Source: Dendrobium chrysotoxum
Lineage: Eukaryota; Streptophyta; Magnoliopsida; Asparagales; Orchidaceae
Reading direction: 5' to 3'
Assembly (NCBI GenBank): GCA_019925795.1
Contig: CM034304.1
Coordinates: 24,816,228 to 24,880,227 of the forward strand
DNA: 64,000 bases
A model generated the notes under the pieces. The model ran no database searches and was not told the DNA's origin. It saw only the letters and a list, made by a program, of their open reading frames with translations. This document shows positions 23,279-34,225 of this stretch, piece by piece (within the stretch, counting starts at the first letter, position 1; each line of letters begins with the position of its first letter). A program made the position numbers and the translations under genes.

Positions 23279-26200
23279 CTAAAGGCGAAGATACGGAAGG
23301 CCACAATTGTCCAACTTAATAAGGCCCCTTAAGACAGTAGGCATATTCAGCACATCAAAATCCATTAACTCGTTAGTATGGCACCCAACTTTGGCTAACC
23401 AATCAGCACAAGCATTTCCTTCACGAAAGATATGAGAGATAGAAAAATTAATATTCGACAGTTTTTGTTTAATAGTCCTAATAGTATAGAAATCATTAGG
23501 ATTACCATTCACCTTAATAAGAATGATATTAATTAAAAGCATAGCATCCACCTTAATGGCCACATGATCGAAGCCCATATTTTGACAAATGATCAGGCCA
23601 TGAGCAACGGCCATGAGCTCAGCAGTAATAGCAGTACATAAGTTTAAAGGCCCAGCAAAAGCAGCCACAACAATACCATTGTGATTCTGAATGATGCCTC
23701 CCATACCCGCACAATCAATACCAATAGACCCATCAGAATTCAATTTGACATAAGGAGAAGATGGTTTCAGCCATCTGACAATATGAGTAACCTTGTCCAC
23801 CTCTTGAGCATCAATAGAAATACCAAATTTAACAGCAAGGTGGCGGCAATTTTTGAAATTTTTAACAGAGATAAGATTCACAGCTTAAAATTGCAGAATT
23901 TTATTTCTAATGTTAGATATAATCTGATTAGGATCCATCTTAATATCATTGTGCTTAGAATCATTCCTAGCCTTCCAAAGATACCAAAAAATCAGGACAG
24001 GCAATAAATTGTAGATATGGCCTTTCATGCTAGAAAACCAAATTTTAAGAGTGGAAGCCACGTCAGAAGTACCATTCATAATACCTTTGTCAGCCAAGTT
24101 AAAGAAATAGGACCAAACAAGTTTAGCAATACTCCCGTTAATGAAAACATGGTTAATACTCTCAATATTAGTGCAGCATTGGCATTTGGAGGGGAAAGCA
24201 AAACCTTTCCTCCAAAGTAAAACATCAACCGGAAGATAGCCTTTCATACATCTCCAAGTCAAAATAGAGTAAGATAAAGGGATATTGTTATGCCAAATAG
24301 ACGCATAAATGTGAGAGACATCCCTTTTTATTCTAGTGGCATCCCAAACAGTTTTCAAATTAAAATCCTTAGACGAAGAAAGCTTGTGAAAAATTTTGTC
24401 CTTGCAATCTAATTGCAAAGGAACATGTAAAATTAAATTAATCAAGTCATTCGAAATAATCTCCACTAATTTAGAAACATTCCAAGCACCATTATTAATA
24501 AAATTATGAACCTTGATGTTATCAATCGTGTGGGTGTTCAGATAGTTATCAATAGATAGAGTACCCAACCAATTATCTTGCCAGAAAGAGATATTACCTT
24601 TTCCCAAACCCCACTGAATAAATTCTTCAGCCTGCCATTTAACGTTGCACAACCTTTTCCAAACAAAAGAATCAGTGACTTTGAAGCTACTAGTAAGGGG
24701 ATGATTATCTTTGCAGTATTTAAAGTTCATGAATTGAGCCCATAAATTGTTATTGGCACGAAAATAGAACCAAAGTTTATGAGAGAAAGCATTAGCAGTG
24801 TCTATAAAATTTTTGCAACCTAAAGCACCTTCATTTAAAACCCCACAAGCTTTGTTCCAAGAGGCCCAACAAATACAAGAGGTGTTATTTTTAACACCCC
24901 AAAAAAATTTATTGATTAATCTCTCCAATTTCAAACAAATAGTAGAGGAAGGTTGCAATGTATGAAAAATAAAAATAGGTATAGAGTTTAAAACACTTTT
25001 AATTAAGACCAACCTACCACCAAAGGAAAGAAATTTAGAGGACCAGTTAGCAAGTTTTTTTTGAAACATAGTGAAGATATTATCAAATATCTGATTTCTC
25101 TTTCTCCCTTTAAAAAGAGGTGTGCCAAGATATTTAATAGGGAGGGACGTAGAGTTGAACCCACAAATTCTTTTGATAGCAGAGATTCTATTGCGATTCA
25201 CCGACTTACTCGAAATAAAGCTACTCTTATCTTTATTTATGGACAGACCACTCATGCTTTGAAATTGCAACAAAAATTTCACTACAATTTTGACATTTTT
25301 AATAGAAGCATTCAAAAAGATTATAAAGTCATCAGCAAAACTAAGATGGGTAATAGGAATGCCACCAATAGTGCGAAAATAAAGGTTAGGATATCTGTTA
25401 TAGAGCACATCAAGACCTCTAGAGAAGTATTCCATGGCTATAATAAATAAAGAAGGAGATAAGGGATTCCCTTGTTTAAGGCCATGAGCAGATTGGAAAA
25501 AACCATGATTTCTACCATTAATGAGCACAGAAAAATAGCAATTTTCAATACTGTTCTTAATAAGCATGATAAAATATTGAGAAAAACCAAACAAAGACAT
25601 AGCATTGTAAAGAAAGCTCCAATTTAAATTATCATAAGCTTTAGTAATATCCAACTTAAAAATCAAATTACCCCCATTAACCTTAGCATTAATGTCATGG
25701 ACAATCTCTTGGGCTAAAAGAATATTGTCAAATATGCTCCTACCTTTAACAAAACCCGTTTGATTGAAAGAAATGATTCTCAATAAGATGTTCGTTAATC
25801 TAGAGGCAATAATCTTCGAAATGAGTTTGTTAAAAAAACTACACAAACCAATAGGTCTAAAGTCATTCCATTTATTAGAAGCCTCTTTTTTAGGAATTAA
25901 CACAATGTTGGTAGAAGAAAAAAATTTAGGATAAGGGTTACCCACGAAAAAATCTCTCACCGCATCCACCACATCAATTTTAATGATATCCCAAGTTTTA
26001 ATAAAAAATTTAGTAGTGAATCCATCAGGACCCACAACCGAATCCCCATTCATATCTTTGACATTCCTCCAAATTTCCTCCTCCGAAGGAGAATGAATAA
26101 GTAAATTGTTATCCTCCTCATCAAGAAAGCGAGGGATAACAGTAGTATTAATAATAGGAGAGATAGAACTATTGTTATTGAAGATATCTTTAAAATGCTC

Positions 26201-27164
26201 AACTCCCGAGTTAACAATCAACTCTTCCATCTCAAGGGTACACCCATGATTGTTAATAATTTTATGGATATGACTTTTAATTTTATTCTTATTAGCCAGA
26301 GTATGAAAAAACTTGGTATTCCTATCTCCCTCAAGAATAATTTTAGCGGAAGCCTTTTGTTTCCAAAAGATTTCTTCTTGATTTTACAATTGAAACAAGT
26401 TGAGTTTAGCCATATCAAGATTAGAAAGGTTTTCGGCAGTGGGGTTCTCCATGTAAATCTTATCTAAATCTAAGACCTTATCTTCAGCTTCCTTAATATT
26501 AGAAAAAATATTTTTGTTCCACCAAGTTAGGAGTTGTTTTAATCTACTTAACTTGGACCAGAGACGATGCATACCCTTGATATTATTATCAGGAAAAATA
26601 TTAGCATGCCAATTGTTATAAACCACACTCATAAAATCTTTATGAGTTAACCACATATTTTGAAATCTGAAAGCAGAAGGAGAACTCATTTTATTAGCAC
26701 AAATGGTCATAAGTAAAGGAGCATGATCAGAAGAAGTCCTACTTAAATGTTGAACATGAGTCATATGAAAATCTCTTATCCACTCATTATTAAAAAGAAT
26801 TCTATCAAGTCTTTGCCACATAGTATTTCTATTCCAAGTAAAAGCACCACCAGTGAAACCAATATAATGTAAATTGCAGTCAGAAATCATAGAATTAAAA
26901 TCTTCCATAGCACTAGCATTGGGAGGATTACCCCCCACTCTTTCATTAGCATTAGACACAATATTGAAATCACCACCCACACACCAAGGATCATTACAGT
27001 TAACAGCAAATTCAGACAGAAGCTCCCAAAGAGGTAAACGGCCCACTTTGGTACAAGCAGCATAAACAAAAGAAGAGTTATAAGTAATGTTAAAACAAGA
27101 GACTTGCACATGCACTACTTGTGCAAAATCAGCAATAATGTTGATGTTAACATTGTTCTTCCAC
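23279..27164 (-). pseudogene. LINE C ORF2 (EN-RT-RNase H), two in-frame stops
   Basis: L1 ORF2 nicks the target and copies the LINE RNA. The endonuclease shows GGDFNIVS and SSDHAPLL near 26960 and 26725. Reverse transcriptase motifs are FRPIGLCSFFNKLISKI, NQTGFVKGRSIFDNILLAQE, GLKQGNPLSPSLF and FADDFIIF (about 25325-25341). A zinc-finger-like RVT-C segment has KCQCC...INHVF (about 24140-24200). The RNase H keeps all four acidic positions: LNSDGS, TAELMA, VDAM, ADWLAK. The single frame is broken only by TAA at 26384-26386 and TAA at 23885-23887. Comparison with E shows glutamine at or next to both positions, so both look like CAA to TAA changes. No start codon remains. Confidence 0.85.
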
Positions 27165-27184
27165 ATAAGTGATATATAATGTAA

Positions 27185-27345
27185 GCATGCATGCAATTTA
27201 TCCTAATCTATTAGTTGGGAGCTTTTGCTATCAATCAAGAGGTCTTGGGTTCAAAGATTGCACATATAAAATGTGTGAGTTTGCCTTAATTGATTCAAAA
27301 GTCCAAAAAAAAAAAAAAGATATAGTGTAAGCAAAGGTTTCTTAT
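27185..27345 (+). repeat. SINE-like repeat, copy 1
   Basis: AGTTGGGAGCTTTTGCTATC and AGGTCTTGGGTTCAAAGATT resemble the A and B box regions of a tRNA-derived SINE. An A15 run and GATATAGTGTAAGCAAAGG follow. The same sequence, flanks included, recurs at 27985-28140, and a relative lies inverted at 62193-62325. It is not a functional tRNA because no acceptor stem pairs. Confidence 0.5.
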
Positions 27346-27787
27346 ACTTATACTTTATACTCTTGTGCTACTTTCAGACATTTTAATATTTATGTATAGA
27401 AATTAGGACTATGTTGTATTTATTGGGAATTTATTTGTAGAACCAACAGCACCTAGCATTTCTTGTTTAATTTAACTTGCACTTTAATATTTTTAAATTG
27501 AATTACAAATTACTTTTTTCTTATTTTTTAAATATTTGTTCTATTTATCTATAAACCTACATTTCAATGGGGTCTTAAAGAAATATTAACTTCTACAACT
27601 TTAATTAAAATTTTAAACAACCTTCAAATCAATTTTAGAGGATTTTTTTTATAGATTTTTTTTATAAATTAGATTTGCATGGCCTTAGGGTCTCTTTCAG
27701 TGAATATTACTCACTTTATGTCTTAATAAAAAGAAATAAGAGAGTTATATCATGAGTGAGCCTAATTGATGCAGTAATAATAGAAAA
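27346..27787. other. AT-rich spacer
   Basis: No feature recognised. Confidence 0.5.
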
Positions 27788-27880
27788 ATTATTACGTCCG
27801 GTGTCCGGGGCCCGGTGCATCCGGGTGACGTGGCGCTTCCGGATTCACCTCTGGACGGTTCGGACACCGGACATAATAAT
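27788..27880. mobile_element. 93-bp GC-rich foldback element
   Basis: Terminal inverted repeats of 20 bp, ATTATTACGTCCGGTGTCCG (27788-27807) and the inverse of 27861-27880, differ at one base. The interior is very GC-rich (GGGGCCCGGTGCATCCGGG) within an AT-rich region and contains GACGTGGC, a G-box/ABRE-type core. No clear target duplication, so the superfamily is unknown. Confidence 0.7.
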
Positions 27881-27984
27881 CTCTCATAATCATGACATTT
27901 CATTATTATATATGGTTCAAAGGTTTCACATAAGGATAGATAATATTGCATACATTAATGTCTCATAGAGTATAGTTACTCCAT

Positions 27985-28140
27985 TTATAATTTACCCTAA
28001 TCTATTACTTGTGAGTTTTTGCTATAAATCAAGAGGTCTTGGGTTCGAAGATTGCACATTTAAAGTGTATGAGTTTGCCCGAATTGGCTCAAAAGTTCAA
28101 AAAAATAAGATATAGCGTAAGCAAAGGTTTCTTATTAGCA
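27985..28140 (+). repeat. SINE-like repeat, copy 2
   Basis: Matches 27185-27345: TAATCTATTACTTGTGAG, AGAGGTCTTGGGTTCGAAGA (B-box-like), GAGTTTGCC and GATATAGCGTAAGCAAAGG. Because both copies share sequence beyond the A run, they may be a duplicated segment rather than two independent insertions. Confidence 0.5.
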
Positions 28141-28540
28141 CACTTCGAGATCCAGGAGAATTTTCCAACCCAAACAATCCAAGAGCACCTACTGATTAAA
28201 GAGATGAGGATCATGAGCAAAGAGAAACTTTAATATTTACATATAGAGTATAGTTACCCCATTTATAATATCCCATATCACGATTTACTTAAAACTCATC
28301 ATTTTCACTTATATTAATTTCTACATAATTTTTATCAAATAACGTCAACTTTTACAATACTAGGATAATAATTTTAATAAAATGCTATCAAATGAATAGT
28401 ATTCTACTAAGAACTCACAACATTACCAAAGGAAGACTTAAGTTGTGAGTATAGCTCTTTTTTCAAAATCTCATCTTGAGATATAGCACTTTTAAGAAAG
28501 GAACTAAAGCCATTAGCACACATATGTTCCGCTTGCTAAT
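28141..28540. other. AT-rich spacer
   Basis: Contains a repeat of AGAGTATAGTTAC.CCATTTATAAT (28245-28273) also present at 27967-27996. No gene seen. Confidence 0.5.
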
Positions 28541-28543
28541 TAA

Positions 28544-28673
28544 CATTTCGTTTGGGATAACTTCCTTGCTGTTTTTTTAAGTAATTTTTCAGTATAAAAA
28601 TTTCTAATTCAAAAAATTTTTATAATAAAAATTTCCTTTAAAAAATAATAAGAAAGTCGTCTCAAATGAAGCC
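28544..28673. mobile_element. Tourist-like MITE, copy M2
   Basis: CATTTCGTTTGGGATAACTT to TCGTCTCAAATGAAGCC, with central inverted AAAAATTT blocks. TAA lies on each side (28541-28543, 28674-28676). First of three in tandem. Confidence 0.75.
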
Positions 28674-28676
28674 TAA

Positions 28677-28796
28677 GGCTCGCTTCGTTTAGACAACTTT
28701 CTTACTATTTTCTTATACAAAAATTTTTAAGTCAAGAAATTTTTATACTAAAAAATTATTTTTAAAAATAGTAAAAAAGCTATAATAAACAAAATT
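28677..28796. mobile_element. Tourist-like MITE, copy M3
   Basis: GGCTCGCTTCGTTTAGACAA to AAGCTATAATAAACAAAAT. It shares its flanking TAA triplets with M2 and M4. The right terminus is worn. Confidence 0.7.
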
Positions 28797-28799
28797 TAA

Positions 28800-28928
28800 G
28801 GCTTTGGTTGGGATGGTTTTCTTACCTCTTCTTAAAGCAGTTTTTTAGTACAAAAAATTTTTAAACTAAAAGTTTTTTACTAAAAAATCATTTTAGAAAG
28901 CAGTAAGAAAGTAGTCCCAAACGAAGCC
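28800..28928. mobile_element. Tourist-like MITE, copy M4
   Basis: GGCTTTGGTTGGGATGGTTT to GTAGTCCCAAACGAAGCC, flanked by TAA (28797-28799 and 28929-28931). Best preserved of the three. It lies about 650 bp upstream of the presumed LBD transcript start. Confidence 0.8.
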
Positions 28929-28931
28929 TAA

Positions 28932-29579
28932 GTCTACTTGAAAGCACTTTTAGAGACAAAAATTTCTTTACAATCATTTTAATTAGCATGTTTTTCACTT
29001 CTCACATAAAAAATTAAGAAAATACTTATATAGATAGCTTTGCTGAAACTAAAAAAATAAAGGCACCTTCTAGCACTGACTCGTGATGCAGGCAGTAAAA
29101 GGCTATAAACTCTTGACAAGCATAAAGTTTTTATATCCATATTATAATAAATTTTAATAGAATAAAGAAAATTTTTCTCAACCCAAAGCTCTCATTCCAG
29201 ATTTCAGTGCATCCTACCTGAATGATGATTCCAACTGCATCATTTAAATATAATTTTCTGAATATAAAACCATAGAGTAATTTTAAATTTTTTCAAAGTA
29301 AAATCGCGTGTGATCCTTCGACCATAAATAATTGATGGTAAAAAGAAGATCATAATGTTCTCCGCAGCCTTCGATCTCTGTCCGTCCATTTACAGCTTAA
29401 AATTTCTGAAAAAAAAAATAAATATATATAATAATAATATGATAAATGAACTAAAATAAATGTGGTGTTGGATACTGTAGACATTAATGCACAGTTTGTT
29501 CTTCACATTCCATGTATAATAATTTCTTAATTTGGAACAGTGAACTATACTGTTGACTTTAATAATTTTGTAGCCCAGC
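28932..29579 (+). promoter_or_regulatory. Upstream region of the LBD gene
   Basis: AT-rich sequence between the MITE cluster and the pyrimidine-rich stretch at 29580-29640 where the transcript probably starts. It contains AATAAATATATATAATAATA near 29419 and TTGAC words (29555), but no single element is decisive. Inferred promoter by position only. Confidence 0.35.
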
Positions 29580-29874
29580 TCTCTCTCTCTATATTCCTTC
29601 TACACTACTTGTCCCCTTTGCTCACCGTTCTCTTCCCTATTCCTCATCTTGAACAGATTTTTGTTTGAAGTTTTTTTTTTTTACATCAAGGGATAATTGA
29701 GGATGTATTTGTCTCTTTGAATTCGTCTTTCAAATTCAGTATTATCTAACAATCTTTCAAGATTTTATCTTTCTTTCAAGAAGCTAAAAGCTGGAGCTTT
29801 CTCTCAGTAGAGAAGAACCAAGGCGACTGTCATAACCTCCTTTGTGCAGATAAGAAAGAGCACCCTTCACAAAG

Positions 29875-29913
29875 GTAATTATTTCATTTCTTCTGAATAA
29901 TCACGATATTGAG

Positions 29914-29950
<37 letters not shown>

Positions 29951-30459
29951 AAGAGAGAGAAAGAGAGATGGTGTGTGTATCTTTGTTTGTCAAAGGTTTG
30001 TGGAAGGAGAAAGAAAGCCTATGAGATGAAGTATTCAGGGAACAACTAAAGAGAACTAAGGATGAGCATGAAACACTAAATCTAGGGTTGAGATCCTTTT
30101 AAGCTTGGATGATAGGTTGGGTTATAGCTACTATATACCATTCCCAACAGTGAAATTATTTTTGAACGGTTGGATTTAATTAATTCAATAAAATGATAGT
30201 GGCTTAAGAAAATTTTATGGATTCACTCCCAGCCACTTACAACTACTATTTCTTTTTCATAAAGATTATGGTTATATGGTGTAGTTACTATCAACTTCCT
30301 AATTGAGAGTAAATTCGATAAAGTCTTAATAACTTAAAAAAAAAAATTATGAATTCGATCACAGATGCTGCTAACTGCTACATTAAGTTATCACCACAAC
30401 CAAACTTAATGTTCATTTTCAAGGAAACCCTAACCCTAATATTGGTTTTCTCTTTTCAG
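29875..30459 (+). other. Probable 5'-UTR intron of the LBD gene
   Basis: A donor AAAG|GTAATT at 29875 and an acceptor preceded by a pyrimidine tract (TTTTCTCTTTTCAG, ending 30459) bracket a 585-bp AT-rich segment 18 bp before the start codon. Introns in the 5' UTR are known for some class I LBD genes. The exon before it would start near the CT-rich region at 29580-29640. A (GA)n tract lies inside the intron. No transcript evidence is available here. Confidence 0.6.
29918..29971 (+). repeat. (GA)n microsatellite in the LBD 5' intron
   Basis: GA dinucleotides with small interruptions. Such tracts are binding sites for plant GAGA-binding (BPC) proteins, so a regulatory role is possible but not shown. 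Confidence 0.9.
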
Positions 30460-30477
30460 TTGTGCACATAAACTACT

Positions 30478-31020
30478 ATGGCATCTTCAAGTACTGCCAT
30501 CTCGGGCTCTCCTTGCGCCGCTTGCAAGTTCCTTCGTCGAAAATGCATGCCTGGTTGCATCTTTGCCCCCTACTTTTCCCCTGAAGAACCTCAAAAGTTC
30601 ATCAATGTGCATAAAGTATTTGGAGCAAGTAATGTAACAAAGCTCCTCAATGAGCTTCTTCCGAGCCAACGCGAAGACGCAGTGAACTCTCTCGCCTATG
30701 AAGCTGAAGCTCGTATTAAAGACCCTATCTATGGTTGCGTCGGTGCCATCTCCGTCCTCCAGCGCCAAGTGCAGAGGCTGAAGATGGAGCTAGATGCAAC
30801 CCGTGCCGAACTCCTCCGATATGCCTATGTTGAGCATCGTTCGGCAAACATTTCGACAATTGGTTCAAGGCTCCATTATCCGTATGATCCACCATCACCA
30901 ACTCATGGATTACTGCCTAGTTTCACTAATTATTATCTTCCCCGTTCATGGAATGCTTCTACTAGCAACTCTTCAACAGGTGAGTTTATCCAAAGGGAAG
31001 GAGAGGAAGGAAGCATGTGA
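30478..31020 (+). CDS. LOB-domain (LBD/ASL) transcription factor, class I, LOB-like
   Basis: A 180-residue intact single-exon frame. The LOB domain occupies about residues 11-112. The zinc-binding CX2CX6CX3C block is C13, C16, C23, C27 (CAACKFLRRKCMPGC). The GAS block includes FGASNVTKLL (GAS at 49-51), with DPIYGCVGAIS at 82-92. A leucine-zipper-like LX6LX3LX6L follows with L94, L101, L105, L112. This is the class I arrangement. The sequence around MPGCIFAPYF, LLPSQREDAVNSLAYEAEAR and LQRQVQRL is closest, from memory, to Arabidopsis LOB itself and near LBD25. These proteins bind DNA in the nucleus and act at organ boundaries. Residues 113-180 are the usual variable Ser/Pro/Tyr-rich tail. The ATG at 30478 is the first after the splice acceptor and starts the conserved MASSS. 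No nearby gene; all neighbours are transposons. Confidence 0.95.
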   Translation: MASSSTAISGSPCAACKFLRRKCMPGCIFAPYFSPEEPQKFINVHKVFGASNVTKLLNELLPSQREDAVNSLAYEAEARIKDPIYGCVGAISVLQRQVQRLKMELDATRAELLRYAYVEHRSANISTIGSRLHYPYDPPSPTHGLLPSFTNYYLPRSWNASTSNSSTGEFIQREGEEGSM

Positions 31021-31923
31021 CTGTCATTATAGATTGAGATGTGGTGAGAATCCTTGTGTGACTTTTGGTTGAGAGATATGTAAAGGTAAGTATGAATCGT
31101 TAAATTAGATTTGGGGCTCAAGTGAATTGGAATTCTTATCTTCAAAAGAGGATACGCTTAATTTATGCCCACTCTTAGCATATTAAAGGTGCATGGAAGT
31201 CAAATCTGGTGGCTATATTTTATTTGGTTTTGAGATAGGTTCATATTGAAAGTAATGCTTATATGCCTTTCTTCATGTTCTTCTTTTACCTTTTTGGTTA
31301 ACTTATTTTGAGTGTTGGGGAACAGGAAATTTTTTATTTAATATTCATCGATCGAGAGTGAAAAAAAGAACATAAAATAGAATTATAATTCTCTATAATT
31401 TAATTGAGGAGAATTATAATTATAATTTCTCTGATCAAATATAAGATAATGCCCTCTTCTTTATAAAGAACTTAAATCTATATAACATGTTTTCTTCATA
31501 CGTCTAAAATTAAGTTTCTATTATGTTTGATTATGATTATTCTTTCGAGCTTTGTTTAAAGCTGCCAGTTTAATGGTAGCTAGCTGCTCTTATATATGCA
31601 TGATTGGATTACCACTTTATTAAAGTTGGCTTAATTAATTTAAACTAAATTGGAGAAAAGACATTATATTGTGAGTGAAGCAATGCCGTTAATTAATATA
31701 ATATCATTTCAGCGCCGTCTGAGAAAAAAAACAAGTCATTTCAGCGCAGTTAAATCATTGATAAAGAGACTTAACTTAAAACTAATGATTATGCACATAA
31801 TTAGTCTTAAAGGTTAAGATTAAATTGTTATAGCGACATTTTATTTAAGATTAGATTGTTTATTTAAAACTTTTAATGATTGGGTTCTTTAGTCTTCGCT
31901 AGTGAAGATAGTGATAGATTGAT
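31021..31923 (+). other. LBD 3' UTR and AT-rich spacer
   Basis: The 3' UTR follows the TGA and probably ends within 200-400 bp, but no clear polyadenylation signal was identified. The remainder is AT-rich with no element ends. Confidence 0.4.
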
Positions 31924-32079
31924 TGTTGGGGAAGTAAAATATACAAGTAAGCAAACAAACAAGAAAAGAATTCAACGGAAATGAACACCAAGATTTATGG
32001 TAGAAAAATTCGGAATCGAAAAAAAATCATAGAGCCACACCACACCAAGAAATTCATAATGAAAATTGGGAGAAATTGT

Positions 32080-32132
<53 letters not shown>

Positions 32133-32645
32133 TGCTACACTTCACTTCACTCTTTCTCTTATAGTTATTTACACATAATAGACAAAGACGCACATAAATT
32201 ACACCAAGCGATGCAACCCTTCAAGTTAAGCATAAAAAACGAGAAAGAAAATTACCCAGCCTAACTCGTATAGCCGCGACACCATGGTTTGGAGCTTCAT
32301 GGCGCTCCACTCTCTGCCTCTAGCCTAACTTGCAGCGTCACAATACTCCACTCTCTGTCTCCAAGTCAAGACTACAACCGCGCTGCATCCTACAACGCTA
32401 CAATGCACAAGTGCACTGCATTGTTGTGCTCTAATGTACAGTGTCGATGTGCTATATAGTCGTACGGAAATTTAGGGGCAAGGCTCGTAAACCCAAGCAA
32501 GGGGGAGGCCCCATGACAAGCTCAACCGACAAAGTTAAAATATGAGTCAAAAGTATAACCTGATTGATAGACACAATCAGATTCCTCACAGAACTAATAT
32601 AGATGAAGAATTTTTGTTATTGTTCTTTGTTCTCACAATTCATAT
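31924..32645 (+). mobile_element. Possible worn Copia-type LTR
   Basis: Begins TGTTGGGGAAGTAAAATA and contains AACACCAAGATTTATGGTAG, a pattern seen near the start of many plant Copia LTRs, then a long (TC)n run and a GC-richer part (32260-32500). The 3' border and target duplication were not found, so this is tentative. Confidence 0.35.
32085..32130 (+). repeat. (TC)n microsatellite
   Basis: Uninterrupted CT/TC dinucleotides of about 22 units; it produces serine/leucine and arginine/glutamate pseudo-ORFs. Confidence 0.95.
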
Positions 32646-33430
32646 CGCATGATGATTCATGTTTCATATGTAATTTTTGCTACATCAATTCTGCCATGTA
32701 TGTTTAATGCATCTTCAAATATATTGGTTTTGAATATGTTTCAATTCAGCTATGTTTGTTTCAACAAGATTAATACATTTTCGAAGTTTTTGATTTTGCA
32801 GCATATTAGTATAAGGGAAGCTCCATATATGAGAAAAATAATGTGCCAATCGTATATTTTTTTATGATAAACACCTTAAATTAATTTGCTCCACCTCCAC
32901 ACTACAGTACTCCTGCCAAGAATCTTATATAAGTATATATGCCAATACTGTGATAGATAGTTTGTTTTAATTAGATATTTAGCTCATTAAATATAACCAC
33001 CATGTTGCTAAAAGATTACAAAAATATTGGAGATTTACATATATACCATTAAACTATATATATATATATATATAATATTAAAATTCTTATATCTATTTAT
33101 ATAACACCCCAATTTCTAAATAGTATAAAAAATATCATTAATATTAATTTACTTAAAATGAGCTATATTCTTTTGCATATGTATTAATATCATTTTGAAG
33201 TTAAAATTTTAAATAAATAAATATATAAATTTGAATATTAGATATCTAAATGCATAGAATTTCAATGATATGTATGTAAATGAATTTCTCAAAAATATTT
33301 TCTATAAAGGAATCTAGCAGCTATACATAAGCTTCTAAGCAATCATTTGGCTATGTTGTTAAAAGCTTCTTCTCTTATCATGAATTTGAGGCCTAACATA
33401 TATGTAAATGTGCGTGTGAATTTATAATTA
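32646..33430. other. AT-rich spacer with (TA)n
   Basis: Holds a short (TA)n at 33055-33074. No gene. Ends in the TTA target of the next MITE. Confidence 0.5.
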
Positions 33431-33550
33431 AGATTTTGTTTAGGACGGCTTTCTTACTGTTTTTTAAAGCAGCTTTTTATTACAAAAATTAAAATATTTG
33501 TACTAAAAAGTTATTTTAAGAAGTAATAAGAAAGTTGTCCCAAACGAAGC
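33431..33550. mobile_element. Tourist-like MITE, copy M5
   Basis: AGATTTTGTTTAGGACGGCT, TTCTTACTGTTTTTTAAAGC to GAAAGTTGTCCCAAACGAAG. Perfect TTA duplication at 33428-33430 and 33551-33553. Confidence 0.85.
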
Positions 33551-33553
33551 TTA

Positions 33554-34216
33554 AATTTATTTAAAATCTCAAAATAAAACTTAAAACACTTTGCAGTTGT
33601 TCTTGATGAGCAGTTGTTCAGAGAAGTGAGAATATATAGAGAGAAAAAACAGTACTCTTGACCAATTTGAATTTTTCTTTTTATGTGCTAGGAACTATTA
33701 TGTTTTTTTCTTAGAGATTTTGGAAGTATGTTCATCTATTTCATTCCATGAATAAGTTACCTGTAGATGATTTGCCATCTAACTTGCAGAAACTCATTGA
33801 TTGGACAAGGAAGCTGTTCCTTTGTTGACTATGAAAAATGAGAAGAGTATATAGTGCAGTTAGTTTTTGTTTTTCTCATCAGTGGTGGAATCAGAAAAAG
33901 ATGGAGTAACTTTTGCTCTTTTTAGATGTGAAAACAGTCATTTATATATATATATATATATATATTAGTATAATTGTATGTTCATCAATTGCTTGCCAAT
34001 AAATTTTAAAAAATAAAAATATTATGAGATTTTAAATTATATTAATTTAATTTACATTTTCTTTAATAAAAAGATCAAATTAATAAGTTCATTATAATAA
34101 TTAATTATAATGGTTAATTTTTTATTTTAATGAATTATAATGATTTTAATGCTAATATATAATATCATTGAGATATAATTTAACTATCATTCAATGATAG
34201 AGAAGAGCAAATAATG
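33554..34216. other. AT-rich spacer with (TA)n
   Basis: A (TA)n run lies at 33943-33966. No gene seen. Confidence 0.5.
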
Positions 34217-34225
34217 AATGCTTAT

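Larger units (their letters stand above)
22126..27164 (-). mobile_element. LINE C: 5'-truncated L1-type LINE, best preserved ORF2
   Basis: A perfect 14-bp repeat ATAAGTGATATATA at 22059-22072 and 27165-27178 brackets the insertion. Reading leftward: ORF2 starting within the endonuclease domain (27164), RT, RNase H, stop at 23279, a ~1.1-kb 3' UTR, the terminal hairpin (22150-22173) and a degenerate tail. ORF1 and the first ~75 residues of ORF2 are absent through 5' truncation. No frameshift is evident in 3.9 kb of coding sequence, only two in-frame stops. Confidence 0.85.

Noticed and set aside
24017..25450. Plus-strand frames inside LINE C
   Set aside because: Antisense shadows of the ORF2 reading frame.
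27230..27270. tRNA gene
   Set aside because: Only A/B-box-like words; no acceptor or anticodon stem pairs. Treated as SINE-like.
30487..30768. 93-codon minus-strand frame
   Set aside because: Antisense shadow of the LBD coding sequence.
31972..32264. Frames rich in RE or SL repeats
   Set aside because: Translations of a (TC)n microsatellite.
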